Part shown: positions 28,166-37,117 of the stretch, piece by piece
Position numbering within the stretch: position 1 is the stretch's first letter
How the letters are laid out: each line of letters opens with the position of its first letter
Assembly: GCF_000281085.1 (NCBI RefSeq)
Contig: NZ_JH767536.1
Coordinates: 60,723-116,659 of the forward strand
Length of the DNA: 55,937 bases
Source: Catenovulum agarivorans YM01
GTDB lineage: Bacteria; Pseudomonadota; Gammaproteobacteria; Enterobacterales; Alteromonadaceae
Direction of reading: 5' to 3'
Position numbers and translations under genes: made by a program
Notes under the pieces: model-generated
What the model was told of the DNA's origin: nothing
The model's input: only the letters and a program-made list of their open reading frames with translations
Database searches by the model: none

Positions 28166-29068
28166 ATGATAACCCCAGCACTACGCATACTGATAGTCGA
28201 CGATGAAAAGTCCAATCTTGTGGTATTGAGTAACTTACTCAAAGCCGAAGCGCAAATTACCCTAGCCAGTAACGGCAAAGCCGCAATTGAAAAAGCACAA
28301 GAGCTTAAACCTGACATTATTTTGTTAGACGTAGTAATGCCAGACCAAAGTGGCTTTGACGTTATCAAACAACTCAAAGCCTGTGAGATCACCCGCTCAA
28401 TTCCTGTGATATTTATTACGGCGCTAGGTGATGTTTCAAGTGAAGAAAAAGGCTTTGAGCTGGGGGCTTGTGATTATATTTCCAAACCATTTCACCTAGG
28501 TATAGTAAAAGCGCGGGTAAAACTGCATTTAACTCTAGCCCGCCAATGCATTATGTTAGAAATGCTTGCAAACGTTGACCCACTCACAGCCATTGCCAAT
28601 CGCAGAAAGTTTGACGAACAAGTTGAAGGTGAATGGTTAGTTGCTCAGCGTAACCAACAGCCCTTAGTTCTTGCTATGTTGGATGTAGATAAATTTAAAC
28701 AATATAACGACCACTATGGCCATGCCGCCGGCGACCAAGTGCTCACTCAGGTTGCTAAAGCTCTGAATGAACAATTACAACGCCCTCGCGATTTTGTCGC
28801 GCGATATGGTGGTGAAGAGTTTGTAGTTGTCATTGGCGACATAGACATTGACGGCGCTAAAGCTGTTTTAGATAACTGCCGCCAAGCGGTCGAAAGCTTA
28901 AACATAGAACATGAACTCAGCCCACACGAAAAAGTAACCATTAGCGCTGGCGCAATTATCTGTGTTCCAAATAACGACATCACCCCAGCACAAGCCCTCA
29001 AACAAGCAGATAGCATGCTCTACTATGCAAAAGAGCATGGTAGAAACCAAGTTTGCTGGAATGAATAA
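28166..29068 (+). CDS. Response regulator with GGDEF domain (diguanylate cyclase)
   Basis: 300 residues: receiver domain (~5-120, phospho-acceptor Asp 55 in LLDVVMPD) joined to a GGDEF domain (~135-298). The active-site motif is GGEEF (215-219), a functional variant. The inhibitory I-site RxxD (Arg 206, Asp 209) is present at the correct 5-residue spacing. It is thus predicted to make c-di-GMP with product inhibition (WspR/PleD-like) once phosphorylated. It is in one operon with the hybrid kinase. Confidence 0.95.
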   Translation: MITPALRILIVDDEKSNLVVLSNLLKAEAQITLASNGKAAIEKAQELKPDIILLDVVMPDQSGFDVIKQLKACEITRSIPVIFITALGDVSSEEKGFELGACDYISKPFHLGIVKARVKLHLTLARQCIMLEMLANVDPLTAIANRRKFDEQVEGEWLVAQRNQQPLVLAMLDVDKFKQYNDHYGHAAGDQVLTQVAKALNEQLQRPRDFVARYGGEEFVVVIGDIDIDGAKAVLDNCRQAVESLNIEHELSPHEKVTISAGAIICVPNNDITPAQALKQADSMLYYAKEHGRNQVCWNE

Positions 29069-29080
29069 AGCAGTTCAAAC

Positions 29081-29103
29081 GGCTTAGTTGTTGCAACTAA
29101 GCC
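29081..29103 (+). terminator. Stem-loop after the GGDEF gene
   Basis: GGCTTAGTTG-TTG-CAACTAAGCC is a perfect 10-bp stem with a 3-base loop starting 13 bases after the stop at 29068. No strong T-run follows, so it may act as a terminator or just protect the 3' end. Confidence 0.55.
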
Positions 29104-29215
29104 CCAACTCAACCTTGTTAACCTTAACCCTATCTGATCACATAACTCGCTAAAAAATATAACAAATACAACTTATTTATATCAAGCAAACCAATAAACC
29201 ACCAACATCAATATT

Positions 29216-29234
29216 GAAAATGATAATAATTCTC
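29216..29234 (+). promoter_or_regulatory. Fur box
   Basis: GAAAATGATAATAATTCTC matches 16 of 19 positions of the consensus Fur box GATAATGATAATCATTATC. It lies 115 bases before the TonB-dependent receptor start. This predicts iron repression of the whole 29349-35068 operon. Confidence 0.85.
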
Positions 29235-29348
29235 AGTTTTACTTCCACCTTTCATAAGTTTCCTATAGAATGCCGCGCAAATTAATCCCAACGACCAACA
29301 AAATTCAAATTCGGGATCACAAATTATTCAAATAATATTGAGGGCGAT

Positions 29349-31727
29349 ATGCAAACCAAGTTAAAACTGTCAGCCATTCTTGTTGCAATGCAAGTAGCTT
29401 CATTAAATACCGCACATGCGGACCAAAGCAAAAAAAATGTTGAAGGACAAATGGAAACTATCGTAGTGACAGCTACGGGTTTCGAGCAAAAATTAACGCA
29501 GGCACCTGCGAGTATTTCAATCATCACTGCCGAAGATATTAAATTATCTTCATTCACCAACCTGTTAGACGCAGTTAAACACCAAGAAGGTATTGATATA
29601 GGCACAACCCGAGATAAAACGGGTCAAGGCAGCGTAAGTATGCGTGGTCTAACTGGCGAATATACCTTATTATTAATTGACGGCAAACGTCAAAACAACC
29701 ATGGTGATATTTATCCAAATAACTTTGGTGGCAACGCGTTTAATCACCTGCCACCGGTAGATACAATTGATAGAGTTGAAGTAATTCGCGGACCAGCATC
29801 AACCTTATACGGTGCAGATGCATTAGGTGGTGTTATCAATGTGATCACCAAAAAACATACAGATGACTGGAGTGGTTCAATTACTTTTGGTCGTAGTTTG
29901 CAACAAAATGATGACTTTGGTGACGACATCACGACTGATTTTTCCGTACAAGGCCCTTTAATTGCCAATGTATTAAGTTTAGGTGTACGAGCAAGTGTTT
30001 ATGAGCAACAGGCCTCATCACCACAGTTTTCACCTGCAGTTGACCCAAATGGCGACGTACATGTGCGCTCTCTCGGGTTTGGTAGTGGCGGTCGTACCGT
30101 TGACAATAAAAGTGAACATTACGGATTTAGCCTAAACTACACTCTAGCTAAAGGCCAAGAGTTAATGTTCGACTACGACAACTCTCACCAAGAGTATGAC
30201 AACACTCCAAGGTTCGACATAGATACAGGTGAAATTCTCTATCCACTTGGCACTAAAGACAGCATAGAAAGTTTGTGGCAAGACAGCCGTGGCCGTGTTA
30301 ACCCACGTGCAGGTTATGCAGCCGAACAAGAATTTGATCGCGAATGGTGGTCGTTAACTTATGAAGGCGATTTCGAATTTGGTGCTATTTCTGCCTCAGT
30401 TTCTTATGTAGATACCCAAAATAACGGCCGTACTTTGCCGTTAAGCGTTGCTGAGCGTTTATTGTTGCAAGAAATGTATGACGGCACAGGCGACTACGCA
30501 GATATGGATGAAGAAACGCGTAAACAGTTAGCTGAAGACACTTTCTTACCACGCCCTGCTCGCCCATTAGATAGCAGCCAATACACTTATGATTTACGTG
30601 TAGATATTCCAGTGGCGAACGTAGCTGGTGATCACAATTTAGTATTTGGTGCACAAGCGATTGATGGTGAATTACAAGACGGTGTATTTGGTTTAGAAAG
30701 TGGCAAAGCCGGTGCAATTCAAGAGCAAAAAATGTATTCATTTTTTGCCGAAGACAACTGGATGATCACAGACAAATTCACCTTAACTGCCGGTGTTCGT
30801 TACGACAACCACGACGTATTTGGTAGCCAAACTTCACCTCGTGCGTACGCGGTTTATAACTTATCACCAGAATGGACAATTAAAGGTGGTGTCAGCACAG
30901 GTTATAAAACCCCACAAACCACAGATTTATACGATGGTATTACAGGTTTTGGTGGCCAAGGCACTAGTCCATTTGCCGGTAATCCAGAGCTTAAGCCAGA
31001 AACCAGCGTAAACTCTGAAATTGCTTTGTATTGGAGCCGTGGCGACAACAATTTCAACATCACTTACTTCGACACGACCTTCGAAGATAAAATCGCCCGT
31101 GGTGATACAGTGCAAAGTTGTGAAAAAACAGCAGGTGTGCGCCCTTGTGTAAACTTAGGTCAGTACGATCAACTAGGATACGAAACCTATAGCCAAAAAA
31201 TCAATATCGACGAAGTTGCACTACAAGGTGTCGAAATTGCCGGTCGTTACCAATTTTTGAATAACTGGTCTGTCTACGCTAATTACACTTGGACAGATAG
31301 TGAACAAAAAAGTGGCCCAAGCGCAGGACAACCACTCACCAACACAGCAGAGCATATGTCTAATATCAGCTTAAACTGGTCAGCCACCGACAATCTGTAT
31401 GTGTATTTGCAAAGTGAATTGCGCTCTGATCGCTACCGCGGTTACGACTCAACACTTGAGCGCGAGTTGTACTACAAAAACTACTCATTACTTAATTTAG
31501 GTGCACGTTGGACACTTAATGACAATGTTATGGTGAGCTTACGCGTTAACAACCTATTGGATAGAGACTTTACCTCGTACACAACCACATATGATGATTT
31601 GAATGACGACGGTGTATACGAGTACCTAACAGGTCGTGGTGTGGTCAGTGAAGTTAACTTTGCCGACGATTACAACGTAAAAGACAAAGCGCGTAACTTC
31701 TGGGCAAGCGTTTCTGTGAGTTTCTAA
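29349..31727 (+). CDS. TonB-dependent outer-membrane receptor (FepA/CirA-like, iron)
   Basis: 792 residues: signal peptide (ending AHA, ~24), TonB box METIVVTA (~35-42), plug domain (SIITAEDIK...VSMRGLTGEYTLLLIDGKRQNN...DRVEVIRGPASTLYGADALGGVINVITKK), a 22-strand-type barrel and a terminal aromatic (VSVSF). The plug resembles FepA/CirA catecholate receptors. A Fur box lies upstream. The genes behind it (PepSY-TM, DUF2271, DUF4198, flavoreductase) are the usual companions of ferric-siderophore receptors that use reduction at the inner membrane. GAGGGCGAT precedes the ATG. Confidence 0.94.
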   Translation: MQTKLKLSAILVAMQVASLNTAHADQSKKNVEGQMETIVVTATGFEQKLTQAPASISIITAEDIKLSSFTNLLDAVKHQEGIDIGTTRDKTGQGSVSMRGLTGEYTLLLIDGKRQNNHGDIYPNNFGGNAFNHLPPVDTIDRVEVIRGPASTLYGADALGGVINVITKKHTDDWSGSITFGRSLQQNDDFGDDITTDFSVQGPLIANVLSLGVRASVYEQQASSPQFSPAVDPNGDVHVRSLGFGSGGRTVDNKSEHYGFSLNYTLAKGQELMFDYDNSHQEYDNTPRFDIDTGEILYPLGTKDSIESLWQDSRGRVNPRAGYAAEQEFDREWWSLTYEGDFEFGAISASVSYVDTQNNGRTLPLSVAERLLLQEMYDGTGDYADMDEETRKQLAEDTFLPRPARPLDSSQYTYDLRVDIPVANVAGDHNLVFGAQAIDGELQDGVFGLESGKAGAIQEQKMYSFFAEDNWMITDKFTLTAGVRYDNHDVFGSQTSPRAYAVYNLSPEWTIKGGVSTGYKTPQTTDLYDGITGFGGQGTSPFAGNPELKPETSVNSEIALYWSRGDNNFNITYFDTTFEDKIARGDTVQSCEKTAGVRPCVNLGQYDQLGYETYSQKINIDEVALQGVEIAGRYQFLNNWSVYANYTWTDSEQKSGPSAGQPLTNTAEHMSNISLNWSATDNLYVYLQSELRSDRYRGYDSTLERELYYKNYSLLNLGARWTLNDNVMVSLRVNNLLDRDFTSYTTTYDDLNDDGVYEYLTGRGVVSEVNFADDYNVKDKARNFWASVSVSF

Positions 31728-31731
31728 ATAA

Positions 31732-32346
31732 ATGCAGTTTAGTTTAGGCTCAGTTAGACAGTGGCACTGGATCAGTGCCGCTTTTGCTTTGGTCGGCATG
31801 CTGTTGTTTTCTATTACCGGCATTACGCTCAATCATGCCGCTGATATTAAAACAACACCAGATGTTCAATTGTTAGAAGTTGAATTGCCAACAACTTTAG
31901 TTTCAAGGCTAAAAAAGCATGCGGATCAGGCAATTGAAAGTGACCAAACAAAAGTGCCAACAGCACTCAAAACTTGGTTGTCACAAGTACATTCTATTCA
32001 AGTTTCATCAACGGCCAAAGCTGAATGGAACGAAGACGAATTGTACATAGTTCAAGCTGGGCCTGGGTTTGACGCTTGGTTGGCAGTTGATTTTTATTCC
32101 AACCAATTAACCTATGAAAGCACCAACCGCGGCTGGATAGCCTACTTTAACGACTTGCATAAAGGCCGTGATACAGGTGTTGTTTGGGGTTGGTTTATCG
32201 ACTTTTTTGCCGTTATTTGTGTGATTTTTTGTCTATCTGGATTGATTTTACTTTGCCGTCAGGCAAACCACAGATGGATGACTTGGCCTATTACCTTGCT
32301 TGGTGTCTTGGCTCCAGCAATTTTATTGTTAGCCTTTGTTCACTAA
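31732..32346 (+). CDS. PepSY-associated membrane protein
   Basis: A 204-residue inner-membrane protein. An N-terminal helix (~12-34, HWISAAFALVGMLLFSITGITLNHA) is followed by a periplasmic PepSY-like region (~40-140, ending STNRGWIAYFNDLHKGRDTG) and two C-terminal helices (~150-170 and ~182-202). Histidines HW and NH in helix 1 and LHKG are typical of the family and may bind haem. Such proteins are thought to pass electrons for ferric-siderophore reduction. It starts 4 bases after the receptor stop. Confidence 0.88.
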   Translation: MQFSLGSVRQWHWISAAFALVGMLLFSITGITLNHAADIKTTPDVQLLEVELPTTLVSRLKKHADQAIESDQTKVPTALKTWLSQVHSIQVSSTAKAEWNEDELYIVQAGPGFDAWLAVDFYSNQLTYESTNRGWIAYFNDLHKGRDTGVVWGWFIDFFAVICVIFCLSGLILLCRQANHRWMTWPITLLGVLAPAILLLAFVH

Positions 32347-32380
32347 CAGTGAAAATAACAACTATTGGAGATATAAAGTA

Positions 32381-32899
32381 ATGAAAATTGGGAAATTGTT
32401 TTGCGGCTTAATCTGTGCACTGGCCACAACAGCAGTATCTGCCAAATCAGATTTACAACTAGAAGTTAGCATTCCGCGCTTACAAGTTGCCGAATACCAC
32501 AAGCCATATGTAGCTGTATGGTTGGAAGATGGCCAGCGCAAAGTTACCCAAATAGCCGTTTGGTACGATGTTGAAATGGAAAATGGCAAAGGTGAAGAAT
32601 GGCTTGCGGATTTACGCCAATGGTGGCGTCGAGATGGCCGTAAACTGTCGTTCCCGATTGACGGCATAACAGGTGCAACCAAAGGGCCTGGCATGCACAC
32701 TGTCGATTTCGACCTATCTAAAGCCTTTAAAAACTTACCCGCAGGTCAATACACCTTGCGTATAGAAGCAGCCCGTGAAGTGGGCGGCCGTGAATTATTA
32801 CAAATTCCACTTAACCTGCCTCTAAAGAGCGGTGAACTACCACTAACAGTTGAAGGCAGTTCTGAATTAGGTTTAGTGCGTTTGTCCGCGACTAAATAA
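32381..32899 (+). CDS. DUF2271 periplasmic protein
   Basis: 172 residues. The ATG at 32381, not the earlier frame start at 32336, gives a clean signal peptide (MKIGKLFCGLICALATTAVSA); AGGAGATATAAAGTA precedes it. The domain matches DUF2271: YVAVWLEDGQRKVTQIAVWY, WLADLRQWWRR, DGITGATKGPG and a closing R-E segment. The family is found beside PepSY and siderophore-receptor genes. Its biochemical role is unknown; a periplasmic flavin- or iron-related role is assumed from context. Confidence 0.88.
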   Translation: MKIGKLFCGLICALATTAVSAKSDLQLEVSIPRLQVAEYHKPYVAVWLEDGQRKVTQIAVWYDVEMENGKGEEWLADLRQWWRRDGRKLSFPIDGITGATKGPGMHTVDFDLSKAFKNLPAGQYTLRIEAAREVGGRELLQIPLNLPLKSGELPLTVEGSSELGLVRLSATK

Positions 32900-32930
32900 A
32901 CAGCAACAGAATGATTAAGGAACCTAAGTA

Positions 32931-33764
32931 ATGTTAAACAAAAAAATTATTCAAAGCGCAATATTACCCCTAACTTTGTTGTTAGCCACAACACAGGTAA
33001 ATGCACATAGAGCTTGGATCAAACCAAGTGAAACTGTTCTGTCTGGTGAAGAAAACTATGTCACCTTTGATGCTGCTGTATCCAACACACTATTTGTGCC
33101 AGAGCACGTAGCTTACAGAACCAACAGCATAGTCGCTTATGCACCTAACGGAAAAACATTAGAGCTAGAAAACGTTGCAACTGGCAAATACCGCGCAACA
33201 TTTGATTTAAAGCTTGAGCAAGCTGGTACGTACCGCATTGCATCAGCGTCAGCTGGTATTCGCGCTATGTGGAAAGATGACGAAGGCAATCGCAAAATGT
33301 GGCCTGGAAGAGGCCGAAGTGCGGAAGGTGAAACCTTTGAAACGGCTGTACCTAAAAATGCCAAAGAGTTACGTGTTTCTTACAGTGCACGCCGAGTTGA
33401 AACATTTGTTACCTTGGGTGAACCAAGCACAGACTCATTAAAACCTACAAATAAAGGTTTAGAGTTAGTTCCGGTAACACATCCAAACGATTTATACGCA
33501 ACTGAAAGCGCTGAATTTATTATGTTGATTGACGGTAGCCCAGCTGTTGGTGCTGAAGTAGAAATCAACCGTGGCGCCATGCGTTACCGCAACCAACCAG
33601 AAACAATTAACTTAAAAACAGATGCCAATGGTAAGTTTTCAGTCACCTGGCCAAAAGCGGGTATGTACTTTATTGAAGTATCGTATGAAGACGACAAAGC
33701 TCAAGCACCGGCGACAAAACGCCAAGGCGGTTATTCAGCAACTTTCGAAGTGTTACCACTCTAG
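32931..33764 (+). CDS. DUF4198 periplasmic protein
   Basis: 277 residues with a signal peptide (ending VNA) directly followed by HRAWIKPSETVLSG, the DUF4198 opening. There are two beta-sandwich-like parts, the second resembling a nickel/cobalt-uptake (NikM/CbiK-like) carboxypeptidase-regulatory fold (GSPAVGAEVEINRGAMRYR...TDANGKFSVTWPKAGMYFIEVSYED). Members appear in metal-uptake operons. The strong AAGGA ribosome site fits the ATG. It is the fourth gene of the Fur-controlled operon. Confidence 0.87.
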   Translation: MLNKKIIQSAILPLTLLLATTQVNAHRAWIKPSETVLSGEENYVTFDAAVSNTLFVPEHVAYRTNSIVAYAPNGKTLELENVATGKYRATFDLKLEQAGTYRIASASAGIRAMWKDDEGNRKMWPGRGRSAEGETFETAVPKNAKELRVSYSARRVETFVTLGEPSTDSLKPTNKGLELVPVTHPNDLYATESAEFIMLIDGSPAVGAEVEINRGAMRYRNQPETINLKTDANGKFSVTWPKAGMYFIEVSYEDDKAQAPATKRQGGYSATFEVLPL

Positions 33765-33769
33765 TAGAT

Positions 33770-35068
33770 ATGTCGGATAATTTTCGAATCGGCCTAGCCT
33801 GTGTGTTAGGCCTTTTATGGTGTGTTTGGGTAATGGTTTTATGGATTAAAAACCGTCCAAAAACAGCCAATGCCTCTGCGACAAAAATCGTCGCTTTTGC
33901 CAGCCAAACGGGCCAAGCGCGTTTACACGCCGAAGATTTTATCGCATCGCTTTCTGACGCAATACTGCTACCTCTCAATCAATTAACTGCAGATAAATTG
34001 CAAACTGCATCTGAAGTGCATTTATTTGTCAGTACCTATGGTGACGGTGAAGCGCCAGACAACGGCCGTACATTTATCCGCTCGCTAACAAAAATTTCGA
34101 ATAATGCATTAAAACAAGTTAACTATAAGGTGACTGCATTTGGTGATAGCCACTACCCTGCTTTTTGCGCATTTGGCAAACAAGTTTTTACCGAATTAGC
34201 AGAGCGCGGCGCACAAGCCATAGAGCCGTTAATTTGTATAGATGCCAGCCAACCACAAACTCAAACACAACACTCAATTGCAAACTACTCTGATGTTGCG
34301 GTAACACAGATTCGCCAATTAAATACCGGCAGTCCATACGCTGGTTTATATTTAATTGAATTATCGGCAGCAAATCTCAGCTGGCAAGCGGGTGATATTT
34401 TAGAAGTGTTACCACCAGCAAATAACAAACAACTAGCCTCCCCTCGCAGTTACTCAATTGCCAGTGCAGACAGTCGTTTTGTTGAAAATAATCAGCTAAA
34501 ACTGATTGTTCGTTTATTGACTAAAGACGATGGCACTACAGGTTTAGCATCTGGATATTTAACACAAAGCTGCCAAGCAGGCAGTCAGATTAAAGTTAAA
34601 GTACGGGCAAATCCAGCATGCCAACTTAAATCAGAACAAGCTCCTTTGCTGCTCATTGGCACAGGTAGTGGTTTAGCCGGTTTAATTGGCCATATTGAAC
34701 AAAGGTGTCATTTTGCTGATGCAGGCCCAGTGTGGTTGATTTATGGTGAACGCGATGCTGAATTTGATTGCCATATGCAAACAGAGCTGGAAGCTTGGCA
34801 ACAGCAAGGGGTATTAACTAGAGTCGACCGAGTCTTTTCACGCTCTACTCACGCTACTGACACAGAAAAAGCCAAATACGTTTATCAAGTGCTAACCCAA
34901 CAAGCAGAGAATGTTCGCTGCTTTATAAAACAAGGAGCCGACGTCTATGTGTGTGGTAGCCTAGAAGGTATGGGTAAATCTGTAGATAAAGCCTTGCTGG
35001 AAATTTTAGGTGAACAAACCAAACAACAGCTGAGCGAACAAGAACGCTATCACAGAGATTTGTATTAA
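33770..35068 (+). CDS. Membrane-anchored flavodoxin/FAD-NADP reductase (CysJ-like)
   Basis: 432 residues: an N-terminal membrane helix (~5-28), a flavodoxin FMN domain (~42-175, with FASQTGQA and STYGDGEAPDN), an FAD domain with RSYSIAS, and a NAD(P) domain (LLIGTGSGLAGLIG, VYVCGSLEGMG). It is shorter than CysJ because the connecting domain is reduced. It probably feeds NADPH electrons to the PepSY membrane protein for ferric-siderophore reduction. It is the last gene of the operon, 5 bases after DUF4198. Confidence 0.9.
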   Translation: MSDNFRIGLACVLGLLWCVWVMVLWIKNRPKTANASATKIVAFASQTGQARLHAEDFIASLSDAILLPLNQLTADKLQTASEVHLFVSTYGDGEAPDNGRTFIRSLTKISNNALKQVNYKVTAFGDSHYPAFCAFGKQVFTELAERGAQAIEPLICIDASQPQTQTQHSIANYSDVAVTQIRQLNTGSPYAGLYLIELSAANLSWQAGDILEVLPPANNKQLASPRSYSIASADSRFVENNQLKLIVRLLTKDDGTTGLASGYLTQSCQAGSQIKVKVRANPACQLKSEQAPLLLIGTGSGLAGLIGHIEQRCHFADAGPVWLIYGERDAEFDCHMQTELEAWQQQGVLTRVDRVFSRSTHATDTEKAKYVYQVLTQQAENVRCFIKQGADVYVCGSLEGMGKSVDKALLEILGEQTKQQLSEQERYHRDLY

Positions 35069-35156
35069 ATTCGAGTTGAGCCAATAATTATCAGTCTAAT
35101 TCGCACAATTCCGTGATACTATGCCGTTGATTTAGTTAAGTATTAAAGGAATAACA

Positions 35157-36086
35157 ATGCTCAAATCAGCTATACGTAATACTGTTTTCACATTAGTCCT
35201 ACTCACCTTATCAGCCTGTAGCTCAATGCGCCCAGTTAATGTACCCATGGTGATGCCAAGCGAAAGCAATGTAAAAATAAGCTCACTATCCGTTGCCCCT
35301 TTTCGAGTTCACCAAGGCACTTTAAGTACTAAATTGGCTAAGGTTTTATTATCTCGCTCAAGCAAGTTAACTGGTAACATCCTTGCCAATGCTATTAAAG
35401 CTAACATCATTAAAGAAGGTTACATCAAGTTAGCTTCACCTGCTGAATTTACACTGATCGGTGAAGTTGTCATCAATCCCGATGAATTTACCGCTTGGGA
35501 AGATAAATACGAAGATAAAGAAGGCAAAACTAAATACACTTACCATGCTAAGTTAACTAAAAGTATTTTAGTCAGTTATACGCTGTCAAATGCAACAGAG
35601 CAGTTAGCCGCTGGCTCGCAAACCTTTACCGAATCAACTTACAACAGCTCTAAAAAAAGCAAAAGTGAAGCTAAATCAAAACTACGGAAAGAAAGCGATT
35701 TACATGCAAAGTTGATTGAGCAAGCTTCCAACCAGATTGTCAAAGAAATATCACCACATAAAAAAAATGTAAAAGTTAATTTTATGAAAGGCGATCAACA
35801 CATTGATGTAGCGATAGAGTATGTCAAACGAGGGCGTTACCAACAAGCTATGAGTTTATTTATGCAAATAGCAGAAAAATCATCAGAATTGGAGGTTCAA
35901 ACCGCAGCTATACATAACCAAGGCATGGTCAAATTAATCCAAGGTGAATATACCGAAGCTCATAATTTATTGAGAAAAGCCAACTTATTGAATCCACAAA
36001 AACTAGAAATATTAGACTCGATAGAAGTAGTTGAAAAACTCAAATACACTCAAGACAAACTAAGTGCACAAATAGGTAAACCATAA
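35157..36086 (+). CDS. Lipoprotein with CsgG-like N-terminal part and TPR-like repeats
   Basis: 309 residues; lipobox LSAC with Ser at +2 (outer membrane). Residues ~40-120 (KISSLSVAPFRV...GNILANAIKANIIKEGYIKLASPAEFTLIGEVVI) have the layout of CsgG/FlgO-type lipoprotein domains. A charged Ser/Lys-rich segment follows, then two TPR-like helix pairs (~220-290: AIEYVKRGRYQQAMSLFMQIAE; AAIHNQGMVKLIQGEYTEAHNLLRKANLLNP). AAAGGAATAACA precedes the ATG. Its stop overlaps the next start by one base, so the two products likely work together at the outer membrane. No precise family is assigned. Confidence 0.72.
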   Translation: MLKSAIRNTVFTLVLLTLSACSSMRPVNVPMVMPSESNVKISSLSVAPFRVHQGTLSTKLAKVLLSRSSKLTGNILANAIKANIIKEGYIKLASPAEFTLIGEVVINPDEFTAWEDKYEDKEGKTKYTYHAKLTKSILVSYTLSNATEQLAAGSQTFTESTYNSSKKSKSEAKSKLRKESDLHAKLIEQASNQIVKEISPHKKNVKVNFMKGDQHIDVAIEYVKRGRYQQAMSLFMQIAEKSSELEVQTAAIHNQGMVKLIQGEYTEAHNLLRKANLLNPQKLEILDSIEVVEKLKYTQDKLSAQIGKP

Positions 36087-36610
36087 TGACTAAACTAGCT
36101 GTTGTGATCATCACTTCTCTATTTCTTTTTGCCTGTGCAAATACTCAAAAACAAGACTATCAACTAGTCTATCCTCAAGCAGCTGATGCAAAGTGGCTGA
36201 AAGCAGAACAAAAGCAGGCTTCAGGTATTCGACTAGAATACGAAAAAGACCATAACGGCAAACGTGTTATACACAAGCTTACCAAACAGGTCACTGTGTA
36301 TGGAACTGAGTTTGACTCTATGGCGACACTTAAACAAAGGGCAAAAGAAAAAGCAGCTCAAGAAGCAACTGAAGAAATTAATGGTGTGGTAATTCGCTCA
36401 ACCAGCAAAATTGATTCAACGCGGATCACTTCAAGTAACGGACAATTTAGCCACCAAGAGTTTGAAGAAAATGCGCTAATAGAAACCGCCGGCATTGCCC
36501 AAGTTAGAAACGTTTCATGCAAAACCGAAGACAATAATGCGCAAGTTATCAAACTCTTATGCAAAATGGATGTTTTAGTTCCAAAGATTAAATCAGCTTC
36601 AATAATGTAG
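36086..36610 (+). CDS. Small lipoprotein, LPP20/FlgP-like
   Basis: 174 residues; lipobox FAC (Cys 17), Ala at +2. The domain TLKQRAKEKAAQEATEEINGVVIRSTSKI...VRNVSCKTEDNNAQVIKLLCKMDVLV resembles the LPP20/FlgP style, in which a helix rich in Ala/Lys/Glu is followed by strands. Translation is coupled to the upstream lipoprotein (ATAATG overlap). The pairing of a CsgG/FlgO-like with an LPP20/FlgP-like protein recalls flagellar outer-membrane lipoproteins, but no flagellar genes are near. That parallel is inference. Confidence 0.68.
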   Translation: MTKLAVVIITSLFLFACANTQKQDYQLVYPQAADAKWLKAEQKQASGIRLEYEKDHNGKRVIHKLTKQVTVYGTEFDSMATLKQRAKEKAAQEATEEINGVVIRSTSKIDSTRITSSNGQFSHQEFEENALIETAGIAQVRNVSCKTEDNNAQVIKLLCKMDVLVPKIKSASIM

Positions 36611-36626
36611 CATATCAAGCGGCTTG

Positions 36627-36640
36627 TTGATTTAAATCAA
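36627..36640. promoter_or_regulatory. FNR/CRP-type palindrome TTGAT-N4-ATCAA
   Basis: TTGATTTAAATCAA is a perfect match to the FNR half-site pair. It lies 17 bases after the lipoprotein stop and between the 3' ends of two convergent genes, so no annotated promoter uses it. It could serve a small RNA in 36640-36720, or be a chance AT-rich palindrome. Confidence 0.3.
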
Positions 36641-36681
36641 ATAAGGCAAAAATACCTTTATTCCCTTTACAGGGTTATAAC

Positions 36682-36705
36682 AAAAAAAGCCGCACGCGAC
36701 AGGCT
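36682..36705 (-). terminator. Terminator of the HTH gene
   Basis: On the minus strand AGCC-TGTCGCGTGC-GGCT is followed by seven Ts, 33 bases past the stop at 36738. The stem is short but the T-run is strong. Confidence 0.5.
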
Positions 36706-36737
36706 GCTCTTCTAAACCATCAATAAAAACATAACAT

Positions 36738-37040
36738 TCAGAAATCATCATTGATCAACCTGACATTTTCGCGTTTGCGCTGCCTAACACTTGAGCCACC
36801 TACTTCACGCGTCAAATCATCCATCAACTGAATAAACTGTCCTTGCAAGCCCAAAACAACAAGAGCTTCGAACAAAACATCAGACTTAACAATTTCACCA
36901 CTTTCCAATTTTTGAATGGTCGAGCGCGACACGCCAACGGCTTTGGCGAAATCAGTTTGAGTGAATTTTAAGGTACGATGCTGTTTTATTAAATCAGCAC
37001 ACATAGTTGCTAATTTTTGACTAACAGAAGAATGAAACAT
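36738..37040 (-). CDS. XRE-family HTH regulator (HipB-like)
   Basis: About 100 residues; the ATG at 37040 is used because the longer frame needs a TTG. A Cro/C1-type HTH covers residues ~25-60 (FTQTDFAKAVGVSRSTIQKLESGEIVKSD). The C-terminal tail is basic (RQRKRENVRLINDDF). HipB antitoxins have this size and layout, but no HipA or other toxin is next to it. It is an orphan regulator or a toxin-antitoxin remnant. Confidence 0.85.
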   Translation of the reverse strand: MFHSSVSQKLATMCADLIKQHRTLKFTQTDFAKAVGVSRSTIQKLESGEIVKSDVLFEALVVLGLQGQFIQLMDDLTREVGGSSVRQRKRENVRLINDDF

Positions 37041-37117
37041 TGACCGAAAAAGCAATCATTAAACACATAACGATTACTTTAACGGTATTTACACAATATG
37101 CACGTATTGGATTTAGT

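Noticed and set aside
36738-37040. hipBA toxin-antitoxin module
   Set aside because: Only the HipB-like HTH protein is present; no HipA-like kinase or other toxin gene adjoins it.
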